Source of the DNA: Marinospirillum celere
Lineage (GTDB): Bacteria > Pseudomonadota > Gammaproteobacteria > Pseudomonadales > Halomonadaceae
NCBI RefSeq assembly: GCF_900112235.1
Contig: NZ_FOLH01000009.1
Coordinates: forward strand, 1 to 56,891
Direction of reading: 5' to 3'
Length of the DNA stretch: 56,891 nucleotides
Part shown: positions 1-10,389 of the stretch, piece by piece
Layout: every line of letters starts with the position of its first letter
Position numbering within the stretch: position 1 is the stretch's first letter
The notes under the pieces: model-generated
What the model saw: the letters and a program-made list of their open reading frames with translations, nothing else
What the model was told of the DNA's origin: nothing
Database searches by the model: none
Program-made: the position numbers and the translations under genes

Positions 1-103
1 CTTCCTTGCCTTCCCTTGCCAAGCGCTTTTTCAAGACCTCCCCGACAAGAGAGGCGTATTATAGGCACAATTCTTACAGATGCAAGACCTTGAAGAAAAA
101 AAA

Positions 104-988
104 TTACAATCCAGATTTTTTCGTGGCCAACACTCTTTTTCTAAACAGGGCGCGCAAAGGACCAGAGGCGCCATAAGCCAGGAAAATACCAAGTAATATC
201 AGGGGGGGCTCCATGGCAATAATGGCAATCACTAGCACCAGCGCCAGCAGCACCATGAAAGGTACTCGACTTTTAAGGTCAATATCCTTAAAGCTGTAAT
301 AGCGGACATTACTGACCATCAGCAAGCCTACAGCAGCAATCACCAGAGCTACCAATACCTTGGCGGCCATCCACTCAAAATCAAAGTCATGCAGCACCCA
401 AATAAGGGCTGCAACTATCGCTGCAGCTGACGGGCTGGGCAGACCGATAAACCATTTTTTATCGACATCGCCGATCTGCACATTGAAACGTGCCAAGCGT
501 AGGGCAGCACCAGCCACATAAACAAAGGCTGCAATCCAGCCGAACTGCCCAAGGTCCTGTAGCATCCAAGTGAAGGCAACCAAAGCGGGCGCCACACCAA
601 AGGACACCATATCGGCTAAGCTATCATATTCAGCACCGAAAGCACTTTGGGTATTGGTCATTCGAGCAACACGGCCATCCAGGCCATCCAAAACCATAGC
701 GACAAAAATCGCCACAGCAGCATGTCCAAAATCGCCATTCATCCCAGCGACTATGGCATAAAAACCTGAAAAGAGTGCGGCGGTAGTAAATAGGTTGGGT
801 AGTAAGTAGATCCCTTTGTGGCGTACTTTTTCACCATTGATCTCCGCTTCCTCCACCACCTCTTCAATGACGTCACCAACCATTTTTTGGGCGCGGGTGG
901 TAAACTCTTCTTCTTTCTTATTGGTATCAGAAGAAGTTTCTGGTTTTTCTGGCTGGTTCGATTCAGCTTCTTGCTTGTCAACTGACAT
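104..988 (-). CDS. pssA: CDP-diacylglycerol--serine O-phosphatidyltransferase
   Basis: This integral membrane enzyme makes phosphatidylserine from CDP-diacylglycerol and serine, the first committed step to phosphatidylethanolamine. The CDP-alcohol phosphotransferase signature is complete: D101, D104, G105, R109, G118, D122 and D126 are all present. Several hydrophobic helices follow. The first 50 or so residues are a hydrophilic, acidic extension without a recognisable domain. At 294 aa it fits the multi-spanning PssA type rather than the peripheral E. coli type. It lies downstream of ilvC on the same strand, but a terminator-like hairpin separates the two, so they are probably transcribed apart. 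Confidence 0.93.
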   Translation of the reverse strand: MSVDKQEAESNQPEKPETSSDTNKKEEEFTTRAQKMVGDVIEEVVEEAEINGEKVRHKGIYLLPNLFTTAALFSGFYAIVAGMNGDFGHAAVAIFVAMVLDGLDGRVARMTNTQSAFGAEYDSLADMVSFGVAPALVAFTWMLQDLGQFGWIAAFVYVAGAALRLARFNVQIGDVDKKWFIGLPSPSAAAIVAALIWVLHDFDFEWMAAKVLVALVIAAVGLLMVSNVRYYSFKDIDLKSRVPFMVLLALVLVIAIIAMEPPLILLGIFLAYGASGPLRALFRKRVLATKKSGL

Positions 989-1071
989 GGATACTACCTG
1001 TATTAGTGATAATCAATCACTTTCATTCTACACTCTCTGCCCTTCCCTGCTAAGTTTCTATCCGGAAATAA

Positions 1072-1101
1072 AAAAAAGCGCAGCCGAAGCCGCGCTTTTT
1101 A
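1072..1101 (-). terminator. Intrinsic terminator after ilvC
   Basis: An interrupted inverted repeat (AAAAAGCGC ... GCGCTTTTT around a CGAA-type loop) lies just after the ilvC stop codon. It is followed on the minus strand by a long T run. The A run on the other side means it could work in both directions. Confidence 0.75.
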
Positions 1102-1118
1102 ATGAACTGCCTAACTAA

Positions 1119-2153
<1,035 letters not shown>

Positions 2154-2171
2154 CTAATTTGAACGGATGTT

Positions 2172-2250
2172 TGCAATGCAGGCAGATTAATAGATTCACT
2201 TTGTTGCGTAAACTGATATATTTTCAATACAGCATTGCATAGAGCGCAAC
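2172..2250. promoter_or_regulatory. ilvC/ilvY divergent operator region
   Basis: The 112-base gap between ilvC and ilvY holds two nested inverted repeats. TGCAATGC at 2172-2179 pairs with GCATTGCA at 2232-2239. GTTGCG at 2203-2208 pairs with CGCAAC at 2245-2250. Paired sites in a divergent promoter are what a LysR-type activator such as IlvY binds. Assigning them to IlvY is inference. Confidence 0.5.
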
Positions 2251-2253
2251 ACT

Positions 2254-3138
2254 ATGGACATACGTCTACTCAAACACTTCTTAACTCTGGCAGAAACCCT
2301 GCATTATGGGCGAGCTGCTGACCTTTGCCATCTCAGTCCTTCCGCGCTGAGTCGCAGTATCAAGCAGTTAGAAGCGACTCTGGCCGTCACTCTCTTCAAC
2401 CGCGACAACCGACATGTTGAACTGACCGCTGAAGGACGAATTTTCCAAAAATATGCACGCGAGAGCCTCAGCCAGTGGGACAGCTTAAGAAACACCCTCC
2501 TCAGTGAAGCACAAGAACTGCAAGGTGAAGTCAGTGTTTACTGTTCTGTCACAGCCAGCTATAGCTTTCTCTATGACCTGCTGCGGCAGTTTCGCAGTCA
2601 GCACCCACGCATTGAAATCAAGTTGCATACCGGCGACCCAGCAGCAGCCATCAGCCAGGTATTGAAAGGGGAAGAAGATATAGCCATTGCTGCTCGTCCC
2701 AACCAGCTTCCAGCAGGACTAGCCTTTCGTTCCATCGGCTTATCACCCCTGGTTTTTATCGCACCGCAACAGGATCCCTGGATTTCTCCTTTGCTGGAAC
2801 CTGATTTGGAAGCCATTGATTGGTCAGCCATTCCCATGATCCTTTCGGAGCGTGGTTTGGCCAGAGAAAGAGTTGATGAGTGGTTTCGTCAAAAAGCCAT
2901 CAAGCCCAATATCTATGCGCAGGTCAGTGGCAACGAAGCTATTGTCAGCATGGTGAGTCTGGGTCTGGGCGTTGGCGTCGTACCCAAAATCGTCCTCGAC
3001 AACAGCCCCTTGGCTGACCGGGTGCAATTGCTGGATATCACCCCCCGATTGGCCGCCTATGATGTGGGTGTTTGTGCTTTGGAAAGAAAATTACGCAGCC
3101 CTTTGATTCAGGCCTTTTGGTCGCAGATCCAGACCTAA
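2254..3138 (+). CDS. ilvY: LysR-family activator of ilvC (IlvY)
   Basis: This is a transcription regulator of 294 aa with an N-terminal winged helix-turn-helix at about residues 3-62 and a C-terminal periplasmic-binding-protein-like effector domain. IlvY proteins sense acetolactate or acetohydroxybutyrate and activate ilvC. The divergent position next to ilvC, with about 110 bases between them, supports IlvY over other LysR proteins. The gene ends in a hairpin shared with the convergent ilvN. Confidence 0.9.
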   Translation: MDIRLLKHFLTLAETLHYGRAADLCHLSPSALSRSIKQLEATLAVTLFNRDNRHVELTAEGRIFQKYARESLSQWDSLRNTLLSEAQELQGEVSVYCSVTASYSFLYDLLRQFRSQHPRIEIKLHTGDPAAAISQVLKGEEDIAIAARPNQLPAGLAFRSIGLSPLVFIAPQQDPWISPLLEPDLEAIDWSAIPMILSERGLARERVDEWFRQKAIKPNIYAQVSGNEAIVSMVSLGLGVGVVPKIVLDNSPLADRVQLLDITPRLAAYDVGVCALERKLRSPLIQAFWSQIQT

Positions 3139-3174
3139 AAAAACCCTGCACAACCGCAAAAGCTGGCAGGGTTT
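3136..3174 (-). terminator. Terminator between ilvY and ilvN
   Basis: AAACCCTGC (3141-3149) pairs with GCAGGGTTT (3166-3174), a 9-bp stem with a 16-base loop. On the minus strand it is followed by a T run, so it mainly ends the ilvN transcript. It may also serve ilvY. Confidence 0.7.
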
Positions 3175-3194
3175 GATTACGGTGGGCTTAGTGA

Positions 3195-3686
3195 TTAAAG
3201 GCTTAGCACCTTCTCACCACGGGCAATACCAGAAACACCCGTGCGCACCACTTCCAGCAGAGTATTGCTACCCAGTGCATTAATGAAGGCATCCAGTTTC
3301 CCGGCATCACCAGCCAACTGGATAGTGTAGATGCTAGGCGTCACATCAATGATTTGTCCGCGGAAAATTTCCGTTGTACGTTTCACTTCCGCACGCTGAG
3401 CACCTACAGCCTTAACCTTAACCAACAGCATTTCACGCTCGATATGCTGACCTTCAGTCAGGTCCACCAGCTTGACCACATCAATCAGCTTGTTGAGCTG
3501 TTTGGTGATCTGCTCGATGATCCGGTCATCGCCTACAGTCGTCACCGTCAAGCGCGACAGCGTAGGATCATCGGTTGGAGCCACGTTCAGAGTTTCAATA
3601 TTGAAATTACGCTGAGAAAAGAGACCTACCACCCGCGACAGGGCACCGGCCTCGTTCTCCATCAGAATCGAGATGATGTGTCGCAT
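3195..3686 (-). CDS. ilvH: Acetolactate synthase small (regulatory) subunit
   Basis: This is the regulatory subunit of acetohydroxyacid synthase. It binds valine through an N-terminal ACT domain (about residues 3-75) and stabilises the catalytic subunit. The C-terminal half is the ALS small-subunit domain. At 163 aa it has the IlvH/IlvN length. Its ribosome site, GAGAGG, lies inside the last codons of the large-subunit gene, and two bases separate the genes, so translation is probably coupled. Confidence 0.96.
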   Translation of the reverse strand: MRHIISILMENEAGALSRVVGLFSQRNFNIETLNVAPTDDPTLSRLTVTTVGDDRIIEQITKQLNKLIDVVKLVDLTEGQHIEREMLLVKVKAVGAQRAEVKRTTEIFRGQIIDVTPSIYTIQLAGDAGKLDAFINALGSNTLLEVVRTGVSGIARGEKVLSL

Positions 3687-3688
3687 GA

Positions 3689-5410
3689 TTAGGTCCTCTC
3701 CGTTTTAGAAAGCAACATATCCTTCATGGAACCCTGGGGAACCTGCATCGGATAAACGTGCTCGCGTGGATCAACATAAACATCAACAAATACCAGCTTG
3801 TCTTTCAGAGCAAAGGCTTTTTCCAAAACAGCGTCCAGGTCGTCTGCTTTATCAATCTTCATGGCAACATGGCCGTAAGATTCCACTAGCTTCTGAAAGT
3901 CAGGCAAGGACTCAACATAAGACTGAGCATGGCGGGATGCATAGTTCAAATCCTGCCACTGGCGAACCATGCCCAAAGACTGGTTATTGAGATTAATGAT
4001 TTTAACCGGAATACCATACTGACTACAGGTCGACAGCTCCTGCATCATCATCTGGAAACTGCCTTCACCGGTAATCAGCACCACCTCTTCATCTGGTTTA
4101 TTCAGCTTAACGCCCATGGCGGCAGGGAGGCCAAAGCCCATGGTGCCCAGGCCGCCAGAAGTAATCCAGCGATTGGGTTTGTCGAACAGATAGTACTGAG
4201 CAGCAAACATCTGATGCTGGCCAACATCGGTCACCACATAAGCCTGACCTTTAGTGACTTTCCAAACAGCTTCGACAACCTGCTGAGGCTTCATGGCTTC
4301 GTTTTCTTCAGCCGGCTCATAAAGACGCCCGGTGCGGCTGGCATGCCAGTCTTCGATCTGTTTCCACCACTCGCTCAGATCAGGACGCTCACCCTCTACT
4401 TCATCAAGCAAAGAGAGCATATCTTCCAAAACGCTCTTGGCTGTTCCTACGATGGGAACATCAACGCGTATGGTTTTACCGATGGATGACGGGTCCACAT
4501 CAACATGGACGATCTTGGCTGTTGGGCAGAACTTAGCCGTATTATTGGTTGCCCGGTCATCAAAGCGTGCACCGATACAAACCACTAGATCACTGTGATG
4601 CATTGCTTGGTTGGCTTCAAAACTGCCATGCATGCCCAGCCAGCCAATAGACTGCTTATCCGTTTGTGGATAGGCACCGATTCCCATCAAGGAAGTGGTG
4701 ACCGGGAAGTTGAGCTTTTTAGCCAGCTGCTGGAAAAGCTCGGTACTTTCACCCAGGACCAAACCGCCGCCACCGAAAAGAATTGGGCGCTTGGCTTTTT
4801 GCATCAAGTCCACTGCTTTCTTGATCTGACCGCTGTGACCACGACCAACCGGCGTGTAAGAACGCATTTTAACTTTCTTGGGATAGACATACTCATACTT
4901 TTCAGTAGGAGCAGTCATATCCTTGGGAATATCCACAACCACAGGACCAGGACGCCCTGTTGTTGCAATATGAAAGGCTTTCTTCAGCACCATGGGAATA
5001 TCCGCAGGATGCTTGATTGAAAAGCTATGCTTAACAATGGGACGGGTGACACCAATAATATCCGTCTCTTGGAAGGCGTCTTCACCAATCAAGTGGCTCA
5101 TAACCTGACCACAAAGGACCACCATGGGAATAGAGTCCATGTAAGCTGTAGCTATGCCGGTAACTGCGTTGGTGGCACCTGGCCCCGAAGTAACCAGCAC
5201 CACGCCTGGTTTGCCTGTGGCCCGAGCATAACCATCCGCCATATGGGTGGCTGCCTGTTCATGGCGCACCAGTACGTGGTGCACCTTGTCCTGGCGGTGA
5301 ATAGCGTCATAGATATGCAACGCAGCACCACCAGGATAACCATACATATATTCAACACCCTCATCCGCTAGGAATCGGGTAATCATGTCTGCGCCTGAGA
5401 GTAATTCCAC
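3689..5410 (-). CDS. ilvI: Acetolactate synthase large (catalytic) subunit
   Basis: This thiamine-diphosphate enzyme condenses pyruvate with pyruvate or 2-oxobutyrate. The N-terminal PYR domain carries the catalytic glutamate in the RHEQAA segment near residue 51. The C-terminal ThDP/Mg site reads GEGSFQ...NLNN, with Glu in place of the more common Asp of the GDG motif. The length of 573 aa is normal. The start is a GTG with AGGGGG nine bases upstream. The gene is preceded by an unusually long structured leader, described separately. Confidence 0.96.
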   Translation of the reverse strand: MELLSGADMITRFLADEGVEYMYGYPGGAALHIYDAIHRQDKVHHVLVRHEQAATHMADGYARATGKPGVVLVTSGPGATNAVTGIATAYMDSIPMVVLCGQVMSHLIGEDAFQETDIIGVTRPIVKHSFSIKHPADIPMVLKKAFHIATTGRPGPVVVDIPKDMTAPTEKYEYVYPKKVKMRSYTPVGRGHSGQIKKAVDLMQKAKRPILFGGGGLVLGESTELFQQLAKKLNFPVTTSLMGIGAYPQTDKQSIGWLGMHGSFEANQAMHHSDLVVCIGARFDDRATNNTAKFCPTAKIVHVDVDPSSIGKTIRVDVPIVGTAKSVLEDMLSLLDEVEGERPDLSEWWKQIEDWHASRTGRLYEPAEENEAMKPQQVVEAVWKVTKGQAYVVTDVGQHQMFAAQYYLFDKPNRWITSGGLGTMGFGLPAAMGVKLNKPDEEVVLITGEGSFQMMMQELSTCSQYGIPVKIINLNNQSLGMVRQWQDLNYASRHAQSYVESLPDFQKLVESYGHVAMKIDKADDLDAVLEKAFALKDKLVFVDVYVDPREHVYPMQVPQGSMKDMLLSKTERT

Positions 5411-5445
5411 TTTCGTGAACCCCCTGAAAAACGATTCGAGTGCGT

Positions 5446-5777
5446 GAAACCGGTCGCTAGTGCCGGTTTCGGTTTAAGATCCGAACGTTAAAAATGAACA
5501 CCCATTCGGATTTGCTTAACAGCTCAGCTGTTAGCACCTGATGCCTTGCCGTGTCTGGGCAAACGAGACCCGGTTGGGGTCTGCACTCTAGTCGCATCGA
5601 TAATATGCGATATGGGGCTTGACCTGAGCAGAGGATATACAGGTCTGGAAGTCCTTGATGGAGAGCCTTCAGTGTTGCTGAAGTTGCTCATCATGCGGCT
5701 GTCGGGGGGTCGCCCCAAGGTTTCCACGCCCGCTATCAGGAAGGCGCAAGACTCTTATAAAAGGCGGGAATTGTCAA
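5446..5777 (-). promoter_or_regulatory. Hairpin-rich leader before ilvI
   Basis: The 407 bases between clpB and ilvI contain no convincing gene. In minus-strand order they hold at least eight short inverted repeats: 5706-5716, 5667-5683, 5621-5645, 5592-5610, 5566-5582, 5517-5533, 5479-5511 and 5446-5470. Most arms are 6-8 bp and perfect. A TTGACA element (5772-5777) and a TATAAG (5754-5759) lie at the far end, but their spacing is not canonical. A 14-codon GTG frame with Phe, Ile, Val and Leu codons lies at about 5460-5504. I see no hairpin followed at once by a T run, so classic attenuation is not shown. Confidence 0.45.
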
Positions 5778-5817
5778 GCAGCCTTCCCTGGCTTTTGCTT
5801 GTTTTTCAGAAGACTTT

Positions 5818-8397
5818 TCAGGCTTTTGCCGAAAATACAGTCTTATCTTCTTCACTGTTAACCAGAATTGTCTGGCCAGGAATAAACTTGCCAGCCAGAA
5901 TTTCCTGGGCTAGAGGGTTCTCCAGCATCCGCTGTACCGCCCGTTTCAGTGGACGTGCTCCATAAACCGGATCATAGCCCTGCTCGACCAGCTTATGCAT
6001 AAAGTCCTCAGACAGCTCCAAGTTCAGCTCACGTTCGGCTAAGCGTTCACGCAAGCGATCCAGCTGAATCGCGGCTATGCCACGGATCTGATCCTTGCGC
6101 AGCTGGTGGAAAACCACCACTTCATCAATCCGGTTAATCACTTCAGGTCGAAAGTGAGTACCGACCACATCCATGACCTGAGCTTTCATGCTTTCGTACT
6201 CTTCGGGCCCACTCATCCGCTGAATCAAATCCGAGCCCAGGTTGGAGGTCATGACGATGACGGTATTTTTGAAGTCCACCGTCCGGCCCTGACCATCGGT
6301 CAGGCGGCCATCTTCCAGCACCTGAAGCAGAATATTAAAGACATCAGGATGCGCTTTTTCCACTTCGTCCAGTAGCAACACCGAATAGGGGCGGCGACGC
6401 ACGGCTTCAGTCAGGTAGCCGCCGGATTCATAACCCACATAACCGGGAGGTGCGCCTATCAAACGTGCTACCGAGTGCTTCTCCATGAATTCACTCATGT
6501 CGATACGTACCATGGCCTCTTCGGTATCAAACAGATAACGCGCCAGCGATTTGCACAGTTCGGTTTTACCCACCCCAGTCGGGCCGAGGAAGAGGAAAGA
6601 GCCACTGGGTCGATTGGGGTCCGACAAGCCTGCACGTGAACGGCGTACGGCATTGGCAACAGCCAACACCGCCTCATCCTGGCCGATGACACTCTCATGC
6701 AGAGCCTCTTCCATACGCAGCAGTTTTTCCTTCTCGGACTCCAGCATCTTGCTGACGGGAATGCCCGTCCAGCGCGCCACCACCTCGGCAATTTCCTCAT
6801 CGGTAACGCGATTACGTAAGAGCTGGTGTTCCACGTTATCCAGTTGATCCGCCATCTGCATACTGCGTTCCAGGTCGGGAATGATGCCATATTGAATTTC
6901 TGACATTCGCCCCAGATCACCTTTACGGCGGGCTGCTTCCAGGTCAATGCGGGCCTGTTCTAGCTGCTGCTTGATCTGCTGAGCGCCATGCAGACTGGAT
7001 TTTTCAGTTTTCCAGATTTCTTCCAAGTCGGCATACTGACGTCCGAGCCGGTCGATTTCTTCTTGCAAATGCTCCAAACGCTTTTTGGAACCCGCATCGG
7101 TTTCCTTCTTCAAGGCTTCCTTTTCAATTTTCAGCTGAATCAGGCGTCTTTCCAGTTTATCCATTTCTTCCGGCTTGGAATCAATTTCCATACGAATCCG
7201 GCTGGCCGCCTCATCCATCAAATCAATCGCCTTATCTGGCAGCTGGCGGTCAGAAATATAACGATTGGACAGCTTGGCAGCGGCTATCACTGCACTGTCT
7301 GTAATCTCTACACCATGGTGAACTTCATAGCGCTCTTTAAGACCGCGCAGGATGGCAATGGCATCTTCTTCAGTAGGCTCATTAACCAGTACCTTCTGGA
7401 AGCGCCGCTCCAGAGCCGCATCTTTTTCAATATATTGACGGTACTCATCCAGAGTGGTCGCACCCACGCAATGCAACTCACCTCGCGCCAGGGCAGGCTT
7501 GAGCATATTCCCGGCATCCATGGAACCTTCACCCTTACCGGCACCGACCATGGTATGCAGCTCATCAATAAACAGGATGACCTGCCCTTCTTCTCTGGAA
7601 AGTTCTTTAAGCACCCCTTTTAGACGCTCTTCAAACTCACCGCGGAATTTGGCCCCGGCAATCAACGAACCCATATCCAGCGACAAGACACGCTTGTCTT
7701 TCAGGCCTTCAGGCACTTCGCCATTAACGATGCGCTGGGCCAGGCCTTCAACAATGGCGGTTTTACCCACACCAGGCTCACCAATCAACACAGGGTTATT
7801 TTTGGTACGACGCTGGAGTACCTGAATGGTGCGGCGTATCTCATCATCACGGCCAATCACCGGGTCCAGCTTGCCATCCAGGGCGCGGGCGGTCAGATCA
7901 ATGGTGAACTTTTCCAGGGCCTGACGGTTTTCTTCGGCATTAGGGTCATCGACCGCTTCGCCGCCGCGGATCTGCTCAATGGCGGCCTGAACCCGGTCTT
8001 TTTTAAGGCCTGCTTTTTCAAGCGCCTTGGCTGTAGCATCAGCCAGCTCCAGAGCCGCCAACAGTACCAGTTCGCTGGAAATATATTGATCGCCTCTTTG
8101 CTGACAATCACGATCAGCAAGATTCAGCAGCCGCCCTAAGGATTGGGAAACTTGAATATTGCCATCATGCTGGCTGACCGTGGCCAGGCTTTCCAAAACC
8201 TGCTTCAGTTCCTGGCGAACACGTGAGGGGTCACTGCCTGCCTGCTTAATAAGAGGCTTTAAAGAGCCCCCCTGCTGATCAAGCAAAGATAGGAGTAGGT
8301 GAACGGGAGCAATTTCATTATGGCTTTGACCGACCGCCATAGACTGGGCATCGGCAAAGGCATTTTGCATTTTACTGGTCAGGCGATCGATACGCAT
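5818..8397 (-). CDS. clpB: Disaggregase chaperone ClpB
   Basis: This hexameric AAA+ ATPase works with DnaK to rescue aggregated proteins in the cytoplasm. The order is an N-terminal Clp repeat domain, then a first nucleotide domain with Walker A GEPGVGKT near residue 205. Next comes the long middle coiled coil, then a second nucleotide domain with GPTGVGKT near residue 600. Length is 859 aa when started at MRIDRLTSK. That start matches other ClpB proteins and has AGAGG eight bases upstream; an upstream in-frame start would add seven residues. A sigma-32 promoter precedes it. Confidence 0.97.
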   Translation of the reverse strand: MRIDRLTSKMQNAFADAQSMAVGQSHNEIAPVHLLLSLLDQQGGSLKPLIKQAGSDPSRVRQELKQVLESLATVSQHDGNIQVSQSLGRLLNLADRDCQQRGDQYISSELVLLAALELADATAKALEKAGLKKDRVQAAIEQIRGGEAVDDPNAEENRQALEKFTIDLTARALDGKLDPVIGRDDEIRRTIQVLQRRTKNNPVLIGEPGVGKTAIVEGLAQRIVNGEVPEGLKDKRVLSLDMGSLIAGAKFRGEFEERLKGVLKELSREEGQVILFIDELHTMVGAGKGEGSMDAGNMLKPALARGELHCVGATTLDEYRQYIEKDAALERRFQKVLVNEPTEEDAIAILRGLKERYEVHHGVEITDSAVIAAAKLSNRYISDRQLPDKAIDLMDEAASRIRMEIDSKPEEMDKLERRLIQLKIEKEALKKETDAGSKKRLEHLQEEIDRLGRQYADLEEIWKTEKSSLHGAQQIKQQLEQARIDLEAARRKGDLGRMSEIQYGIIPDLERSMQMADQLDNVEHQLLRNRVTDEEIAEVVARWTGIPVSKMLESEKEKLLRMEEALHESVIGQDEAVLAVANAVRRSRAGLSDPNRPSGSFLFLGPTGVGKTELCKSLARYLFDTEEAMVRIDMSEFMEKHSVARLIGAPPGYVGYESGGYLTEAVRRRPYSVLLLDEVEKAHPDVFNILLQVLEDGRLTDGQGRTVDFKNTVIVMTSNLGSDLIQRMSGPEEYESMKAQVMDVVGTHFRPEVINRIDEVVVFHQLRKDQIRGIAAIQLDRLRERLAERELNLELSEDFMHKLVEQGYDPVYGARPLKRAVQRMLENPLAQEILAGKFIPGQTILVNSEEDKTVFSAKA

Positions 8398-8438
8398 GAA
8401 AAGAACCTCTTGAATCAAAAAAATCGGAGTTAACCACT

Positions 8439-8467
8439 AGATGGGGGAGGCTCAAGAGGTATTCAAG
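8439..8467 (-). promoter_or_regulatory. Sigma-32 heat-shock promoter of clpB
   Basis: Read on the minus strand, CTTGAA (8462-8467) and CCCCATCT (8439-8446) are separated by 15 bases. This matches the RpoH consensus CTTGAA and CCCCATNT in both sequence and spacing. It lies about 40 bases before the clpB start. Confidence 0.85.
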
Positions 8468-8521
8468 GGTCGACCACAAAAAAATGACTAATTTTTTATG
8501 TTTGGTCACAAGAAATTTAGC

Positions 8522-9283
8522 CTAATCCTCTAACCAAATCACACTCGCCATTCTGCCAGTCTGACCATCACGGCGATAAGAATAAAATCTTTCCCGATCA
8601 GACAGGGTACAAAAATTACCACCAAACACCTGCTCAACACCAACCGCCTCAAGGCGCTGGCGTGCCAACCGGTAGAGATCTGCCATATAGTGTTTCAAAC
8701 GAAAAGGGCTGGGGACAAAAGCAGTGGCAGCCTCCGGGTGACCATCAAGAAAAGCCTGACGAACTTCTGGGCCCACCTCAAAAACCCGGGCCCCTATGGC
8801 AGGGCCCAACCAAACCAACAGCTCTTCCGGTGCAACCCCCAGGGCCTCTACGGTATTTTCCAGCACCCCGGCAGCCAATCCCCGCCAACCGGCATGAGCA
8901 ACACCAACGCGTGTGCCCTGACGATCACAGAAAAATACCGGCAGACAGTCCGCAGTCAGTACGACACAGGCATAATCGCCAGTAGTTGCCACCGCGGCAT
9001 CAGCTTCGGCATCAAGTGAAAACTCGGTTACAACACGGTTTCCATGCACCTGTTTCAACCAGTTTAAGGGGCGGTTTCCGGTTGCCTGCAAAAGCTGGCG
9101 GCGGCAACTGGCCACAATTTCCGGATCATCGCCAACCGTGGATGCAGGATTGAAATGAGCAAAAGCCCCCTGACTGGGGCCTTGTTCACGAGTCGTCACC
9201 CAGGCTCTGACCCTGCCTGGAGCAGGCCATTGCGGGCAAAGCAAAGCGGGTCTTTGACTGGCATCCTTTTGATCTAATGTCAT
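8522..9283 (-). CDS. pgeF: Peptidoglycan editing factor / purine nucleoside phosphorylase (YfiH, LACC1 family)
   Basis: This is a 253-aa protein of the YfiH/LACC1 family, formerly called polyphenol oxidase. The metal-site signatures TADCLPV and HAGWRG are present in the expected order, and PAIG follows in the C-terminal half. Family members act on purine nucleosides, and in E. coli the protein edits muropeptide precursors. The start codon overlaps the rluD stop by four bases, the usual rluD-pgeF pairing. Confidence 0.92.
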   Translation of the reverse strand: MTLDQKDASQRPALLCPQWPAPGRVRAWVTTREQGPSQGAFAHFNPASTVGDDPEIVASCRRQLLQATGNRPLNWLKQVHGNRVVTEFSLDAEADAAVATTGDYACVVLTADCLPVFFCDRQGTRVGVAHAGWRGLAAGVLENTVEALGVAPEELLVWLGPAIGARVFEVGPEVRQAFLDGHPEAATAFVPSPFRLKHYMADLYRLARQRLEAVGVEQVFGGNFCTLSDRERFYSYRRDGQTGRMASVIWLED

Positions 9284-10242
9284 CTGGCTTCTCGCATATC
9301 CTCATCAAGCAGTGTTAAAAGTAGTTGCATATCCTCAGGTAAATCAACCTGCCATCCCATGCGTTGATCTGTTTCCGGGTGCAGTAACTCCAGGCTTCTA
9401 GCGTGCAATGCCTGACGGGGGAAGGCACGTAAAAACTCCTTTAGCTCTTCACCGGCACCTGCTGGCAATTTCAAACGCCCACCATAAACGGGATCACCCA
9501 CCAGAGGGTAGCGCAAATGGGCCAGATGCACGCGAATCTGATGAGTGCGCCCAGTTTCCAGCTTACAGCGGACATGAGTATGGGCACGAAAGCGTTCAAC
9601 CACACGATAATGAGTCACTGCAGGCTTACCACCGGAAACTACCACTGCCTGGCGCTTGCGATCTTTCGGGTGGCGGCCTATGGGGGCGTCGACAGTGCCG
9701 CCGCTGGTCATTTTGCCTAGAGCAATAGCATCATATTCCCGCCCCATACTGCGATCCTGCAACTGAGCAACCAGAGCTGCCTGGGCTTTGAGGGTTTTGG
9801 CGACGACCATCAGTCCGGAGGTATCCTTATCCAAACGATGAACTATGCCCGCACGAGGCAAATCCTCCAATTGTGGGCAGTGGTATAAAACGGCATTCAG
9901 CAGGGTTCCGTCGGCATGTCCTGCCGCCGGATGCACCACCATACCGGCTGGCTTATTGATGACCAGTAGCGACTCATCTTCAAAAATGATCTCCAGATCC
10001 AAATCCTGGGGGCGGTCATTAACCTGTTGCTCCTGCTCTGCGAGCAATAACAACTGATCCCCTATCTGTGCCTTATCCTTGGGTTTGACTGCCTGTCCAT
10101 TGCTGGTCAGCAAACCTTCCTTCAGCCACTGTTGAAGCTTGGCTCTGGAAAAGTCTGAGAAAAGCTCGGCTGCCGCCTGATCAATTCGTTTGCCCGCCTG
10201 CTCAGCGGTTACTTCGGCTTGTTGTTCAATTCGCTGGGTCAT
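9280..10242 (-). CDS. rluD: 23S rRNA pseudouridine synthase RluD
   Basis: This enzyme makes the pseudouridines of helix 69 in 23S rRNA. An S4-like RNA-binding domain covers about residues 15-75. The catalytic domain has the RLDKDTSG motif with the nucleophilic Asp, and the usual GRTHQIRVH segment follows. The start MTQRIEQQ aligns with the known RluD N-terminus. An upstream GTG at 10275 would add 11 residues without better support. The gene is divergent from bamD and overlaps pgeF, an arrangement common in gammaproteobacteria. Confidence 0.95.
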   Translation of the reverse strand: MTQRIEQQAEVTAEQAGKRIDQAAAELFSDFSRAKLQQWLKEGLLTSNGQAVKPKDKAQIGDQLLLLAEQEQQVNDRPQDLDLEIIFEDESLLVINKPAGMVVHPAAGHADGTLLNAVLYHCPQLEDLPRAGIVHRLDKDTSGLMVVAKTLKAQAALVAQLQDRSMGREYDAIALGKMTSGGTVDAPIGRHPKDRKRQAVVVSGGKPAVTHYRVVERFRAHTHVRCKLETGRTHQIRVHLAHLRYPLVGDPVYGGRLKLPAGAGEELKEFLRAFPRQALHARSLELLHPETDQRMGWQVDLPEDMQLLLTLLDEDMREAR

Positions 10243-10389
10243 GGAATTACTTGTAAAATTAAAAGTCAGATACACTCGAATTCAAGTGCCCTTTTCGCTA
10301 TTCTAGCACCCGCACTTGTGACCAGGCAGCGTATCCTGATCCCAGCCTGGGATTGTGATCTTATATTTTTCAGGAGTTACCCTAACACC

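Noticed and set aside
5546-5965. Open frame of 139 codons on the plus strand across the ilvI leader
   Set aside because: It runs into the clpB gene on the opposite strand, lacks a ribosome site and has an amino-acid make-up unlike a protein. The hairpins explain the region better.
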